From assembly GCA_977017575.1 (NCBI GenBank), contig CDRNVI010000023.1, positions 186,001 through 250,000 on the forward strand: a stretch of 64,000 bases of DNA, in the 5' to 3' direction. This DNA is from Paramoeba atlantica (taxonomy: Eukaryota > Discosea). Positions 60,573-64,000 of this stretch are shown here, one piece after another. Position 1 is the stretch's first letter. The number at the start of each line of letters is the position of its first letter. Made by a program: the position numbers and the translations under genes. Under the pieces are notes generated by a model. The model was given only the letters and a program-made list of their open reading frames with translations. It searched no databases and was not told the origin of the DNA.

Positions 60573-61424
60573 ATGATTTTGCACTTTACGGTTTTCCTTG
60601 TTCACGCAGCCGATGATTCGAATGCAATTATTACACAGCGAACCCTTCCGGGTAAGGTACGAGGTTCCCATTTACCACAGGAATACGAACTTTCACGTTT
60701 CATTGCCGATGTAGATAATACGGACCTTTCCTGGAACACATCGACACCTGCGTGTGAGTGGGAGGGCGTAATTTGCAATGAGCATCTAAAAGTTACAAGA
60801 ATTTGTTGGGGCGATAAGGGTCTTACTGGAATGCTTCAATGGGAATACCTCTCTCCTACGCTACATCACTGCCGCATTTGGCGGAACAAGCTTACCGGAA
60901 ACGTAACCCTTAATGTGCTGCCCTCCCAACTTGTTCAATTACGTGCATCCCACAATGCTTTCAAAGGTTCGTTGGATTTTATTCACATGCCACATACATT
61001 GGAATGGCTTACTCTGCATGGCAATCAGTTTACGGGCAGTGTAGATTTGACCCAATTGCCTCCACGTTTAACACATTTCTTCTTGCGTAACAACAATTTT
61101 TCTGGAAGCATTGACTTTACCCGTTGGCCGTCAAATCTTAATCACATCAGTTTATCAAATAATTTTTTTACTGGGCCTCTTGAATTACAACATTTACCTT
61201 CATCCCTCCAAATCCTCGAATGCGACAACAATCTTTTTTCTGGTTTGGTGATGTTTGAAAATCTTCCTGACCGACTTCGAGTTCTTTCTTTGAAAAACAA
61301 TGCTGAACTGAACGGCGCAGTTGACTTGTCCAAACTTCCCGTACGAGTGGAACAGATTCATATCAATGGCACCCAGGTGGTAAAAATAGAAAAGCGAAAG
61401 AAGAACCATGAATCACAAAGTTAA
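60573..61424 (+). CDS. Short leucine-rich-repeat protein, probably secreted
   Basis: 283 residues. MILHFTVFLVHA is a short hydrophobic leader, likely cut before ADDS; the end of this leader (TTCACGCAG) could instead be an acceptor site. LPQEYELSRFIADV precedes the cap W54, C61, W63, C68. Seven to eight repeats follow (SPTLHHCRIWRNKLTG, MPHTLEWLTLHGNQFTG, QLPPRLTHFFLRNNNFSG), all of LP..L..L.L..N.F.G form. Tail basic (KIEKRKKNHE). The intact frame suggests a working gene. Function unknown; extracellular binding or adhesion is an inference from the fold. Confidence 0.8.
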   Translation: MILHFTVFLVHAADDSNAIITQRTLPGKVRGSHLPQEYELSRFIADVDNTDLSWNTSTPACEWEGVICNEHLKVTRICWGDKGLTGMLQWEYLSPTLHHCRIWRNKLTGNVTLNVLPSQLVQLRASHNAFKGSLDFIHMPHTLEWLTLHGNQFTGSVDLTQLPPRLTHFFLRNNNFSGSIDFTRWPSNLNHISLSNNFFTGPLELQHLPSSLQILECDNNLFSGLVMFENLPDRLRVLSLKNNAELNGAVDLSKLPVRVEQIHINGTQVVKIEKRKKNHESQS

Positions 61425-62306
61425 AAGTTCGTGACAAAATTAGTATCATTACATGCGTAAAAGAGAGAAATTCAAATTTTTCAAGTGTACTTAAATTTAA
61501 GGTGAATTCAAAAAGGCTATATTGCGTTATTTAGCAAAGACACTATTTTCTCGCTATGTACTGCAAGCAAACGCGACTTTTTTGTAGCGTCATTTTAAAT
61601 AATCTCTATTTTGTGCTTCCCTTTTACTGTCGGAAGCATTGCAGAAGGATCGCTTGAGTAGAGGGTATTCTCTGAATAAAAAGTTCACGCACACTTTTTC
61701 GTAGATTCTGGACGACATTGTAATAAACCTCGAAAGTGCAGATGAACTTTTTTTGAAACGTACATTTGTTTCTGTAGTCAATTACTTTTGCTTCTCGTAG
61801 TCTACTCCTTCCTCGTCGAACCATGAAGTGGCAATAACCTAAAAAGTTAAAAGTGTAACTAAACGTATCTAAATAGCATGTAATGAGCTAACAAACGGAA
61901 AACAAAATGGAAAATTTTTATAGAAAACGGTGCCACTTTGCCTGCACCCCTAAGATTCATCAAACATTGCACTTTTATACGATTTTAGAGAAATATTTGC
62001 GCATGCTTCAAGAGGAGTGCAGTTAGCATACGTGAAATTGATATGCACACGTTTTCAGCGCAGTTCTTTCATACAGGGGGTTTTGACCCCCCCCATATTT
62101 TCGTGCCACCCCCTGTATCTCCTTCCATATCAATTTTATGTAAGTTAGTGCAAGTGGAATACCCTTGAAAGGAGATCACAACATTTTTGTGAAAAAAATC
62201 AATTCAAATTTATTCCACTTCTTATTTATTGAATGACAGTATTTTTCATTGCTTTACCTATTGCACATCCCCTATTGTTCCACTACATAATACTTTGGGA
62301 CTATCA
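61425..62306. other. Intergenic with a MITE remnant
   Basis: No gene. At 61585-61620 a short piece (ATTTTAAATAATCTCTATTT) repeats the sequence just after 59990. A 46-bp double-ended remnant lies at 62072-62117. Confidence 0.45.
62072..62117. mobile_element. 46-bp CAGGGG mariner remnant
   Basis: TACAGGGGG at the left and CCCCCTGTA at the right with only TTTTGACCCCCCCCATATTT and TCGTGCCA between. All of the left arm and the interior are deleted, leaving the right arm. Confidence 0.6.
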
Positions 62307-63143
62307 ATGATTTTATTCGGACTATTGTCGGATGCGGAAACGCGGATGTCAAAGAGGCGCAAAATAAGTAACCAGAAAGAATTTTCTGTCGAGGAATTAC
62401 CCGCAGCATCTCTTCCGAAGGCTAATCCAACATCAGCGTCACGCGTTACGCGGAGGGGGAAAATCAGTTGCATCACATTGCCTCAAGAATATGCGTTAGA
62501 AAAATTGGTACTCGGACTAATTACCAAGCCAGAACAGTGGACCGCTGCGACACCTGCTTGTGAGTGGACTGGAATTAAATGCGATGAGAGTGGAAACATT
62601 GAAGAGATCCGCTGGGCTTGGAAAGCTCTAAAAGGCTCGTTTGACTTTGAACATATCCCTGCGACCGTCGTAAGATTTGTCGCACGTAGCAGCGGCATCT
62701 CGGGAAATGTAAATTTAGAAAATCTTCCTACCGGAAGTTGCCTTCATACGTTAAGACTCGACAACAATGCTCTTAATGGCTCATTAGCTTTGACATCTCT
62801 CCCTCAAAGTATAGTGGCGGTCGATTTGTCTCACAACTTTTTAACAGGTTGTATAAGTCTCGTTAATTTGCCCCCTAATTTATCAGAACTGAAACTTTCC
62901 TTTAATGACTTTTCAGGACGTTTGACATTGACTGAACTTCCCGCAAATATTGATTCACTTCACTTAAATAACAATAACTTCGAAGGAAGCGTAGATTTGC
63001 ATAATCTCCCACCTCGCATAGGATATCTCCGTTTGCAGGACAACAAACTACTGAGCGGAAAAGTGAGAGTGGCAAAGCTTCCCGTAGTGCTGCTTGACTG
63101 TCTTGCAGGATTATGGTTGGGCACGAAAATATCCCTTGAGTGA
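62307..63143 (+). CDS. Short leucine-rich-repeat protein
   Basis: 278 residues from ATG 62307. MILFGLLSDA may be a short leader; KRRK at 16-19 recalls the KRRK of the 28516 family. TLPQEYALEKLVLGLI precedes the cap W78, C85, W87, C92. Seven to eight repeats (SLPQSIVAVDLSHNFLTG, NLPPNLSELKLSFNDFSG, ELPANIDSLHLNNNNFEG). It ends without a membrane segment. If translation began at M14 (MSKRRK) the leader would be lost and the protein would be cytosolic or nuclear. Confidence 0.8.
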   Translation: MILFGLLSDAETRMSKRRKISNQKEFSVEELPAASLPKANPTSASRVTRRGKISCITLPQEYALEKLVLGLITKPEQWTAATPACEWTGIKCDESGNIEEIRWAWKALKGSFDFEHIPATVVRFVARSSGISGNVNLENLPTGSCLHTLRLDNNALNGSLALTSLPQSIVAVDLSHNFLTGCISLVNLPPNLSELKLSFNDFSGRLTLTELPANIDSLHLNNNNFEGSVDLHNLPPRIGYLRLQDNKLLSGKVRVAKLPVVLLDCLAGLWLGTKISLE

Positions 63144-63164
63144 AGAGAGTGATTTCATTTGCCA

Positions 63165-63603
63165 TACAGGGGGGCACGAAAACTGTTGCACCTGCCATTT
63201 TTGGCTCGTGTGGCCGTTTTGGCTAACTTTTGTTGCATTTTGCAGATCTCAATGTTAATATCATGTTGAAACCACTCTGAATACAAGAGTAAACGGGGCA
63301 GGGTGGTTTTACGGACTCCGAAAACAAGGATTTTAAAGTTTTTGCAAATTTTTTTGGCTATCAAAAAATATCATATTCAACGTTCAGTAGTCAATGGAGC
63401 CACCATTTTTGGCTCGCAGCTCTTGTAATCGAGTTCGGAGGCTCATTACTAATTACCAGCCCTCGTTCAATAGATCATCCTTCGGCTTAACAATGGCGAT
63501 CTTTAGCTCAGACCGATTTTTGGGACGAAGGTGCACGTGGATGTAATCATCGATGATTTCCCACAAAATAGCAGGTGTAGCAGTTTTCATGCCCCCCCCT
63601 GTA
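63165..63603. mobile_element. MITE with CAGGGG ends
   Basis: 439 bp. The left end is TACAGGGGGGCACGAAAACT and the right end inverted is TACAGGGGGGGGCATGAAAA, with about 35 bp paired (GTTGCACCTGC/GCAGGTGTAGC). The ends resemble those of the mariner at 11404, a likely source of transposase. Inserted 20 bp after the LRR stop codon. No coding. Confidence 0.65.
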
Positions 63604-64000
63604 TACTACTGTAGGAATCTATACTCATTTTTTTCACTTTTTACCCCCCTTTAATTATTATTATTCTTAATTTGCCAACTTTGACCATGCCCACCCAGGA
63701 CCCAGAGGGGGTGATAGGCAAACAAAGCGCAGGAAACGCTCTAGTTTTTCGAGATCTGTTGAATGCCGAAGGAATTAGATCAAAAGCTCTTGCGGTGTGC
63801 TCTGTAGCCCGGAGGGAAACCAATTCCTGGACTGTATTTTACATTTACATTGGGCTGCGTATGTGCTTTTTTGGTGAAAATAGATATTTTCTCCATAAAT
63901 ACTGCAGAGGTGTGTTAGCATGTAGCGATCTTTTTTTTTTTTTAAATTGAAAATTAATAGATCTTTTTAAAAAATAAAAAGGTGCATAGATAAAAAATGC
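63604..64000. other. Intergenic with a dispersed repeat
   Basis: 63740-63843 (GAGATCTGTTGAATGCCGAA, AAAAGCTCTTGCGGTGTGC, TGGACTGTATTTTAC) matches 47035-47125. No gene to the window end. Confidence 0.5.

Overview
This window looks like nuclear DNA of a euglenozoan protist, most likely a kinetoplastid (bodonid-like) or a diplonemid. The main reason is the sequence at 15250-15285. It starts with AACT, contains the hairpin core TACAGTTTCTGTA and ends in TTG followed by GTAC. That is the layout of the kinetoplastid/diplonemid spliced-leader (SL) exon. Other signs agree. Every convincing host gene lies on the + strand, as in a polycistronic cluster. I found no convincing cis-introns. Several start codons follow a pyrimidine tract and AG, as expected of trans-splice acceptors. 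The species is not identified.

Host genes are sparse: an unrecognised ORF at the left edge (1-744); a histone-fold plus HMG-box protein (13195-14145); a GC-rich unknown ORF (21440-21925); a mitochondrial HSP90 of the TRAP1 type (55992-58781); an acidic unknown protein (59278-59997); and a family of short leucine-rich-repeat (LRR) proteins sharing an N-cap with a W..C.W.C pattern. LRR members are at 6359, 23648, 24657, 28516, 35948, 47684, 60573 and 62307, with decayed copies at 14302 and 22583 and a doubtful scrap near 32900. The copies at 28516, 35948 and 47684 are recent duplicates.

Most of the rest is transposon debris. It includes a nearly whole LINE with a restriction-like endonuclease (15286-19865), inserted exactly at the 3' end of an SL exon with a 25-bp target duplication; pieces of a second, CRE/SLACS-like LINE (54540-55957, 34390-35490, 60426-60510); a pogo-like transposon whose protein also carries a Ulp1-type protease (1305-4296); several Tc1/mariner elements and MITEs with CAGGGG ends; a Merlin/IS1595-type relic; hAT relics; and a set of short elements with terminal runs of C or G and repeated internal signature motifs.

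The most interesting structure is a repeat of about 570 bp that begins with the SL exon and continues into a strongly base-paired body. Copies are at 14668-15249, 15250-15285 joined to 19866-20478 (split by the LINE), and 33058-33626, plus a 5'-truncated copy at 50156-50458. Stems change sequence on both arms between copies, so the RNA fold appears to be conserved. Either these are SL RNA gene units that have dispersed, or they are an SL-bearing retroposon.
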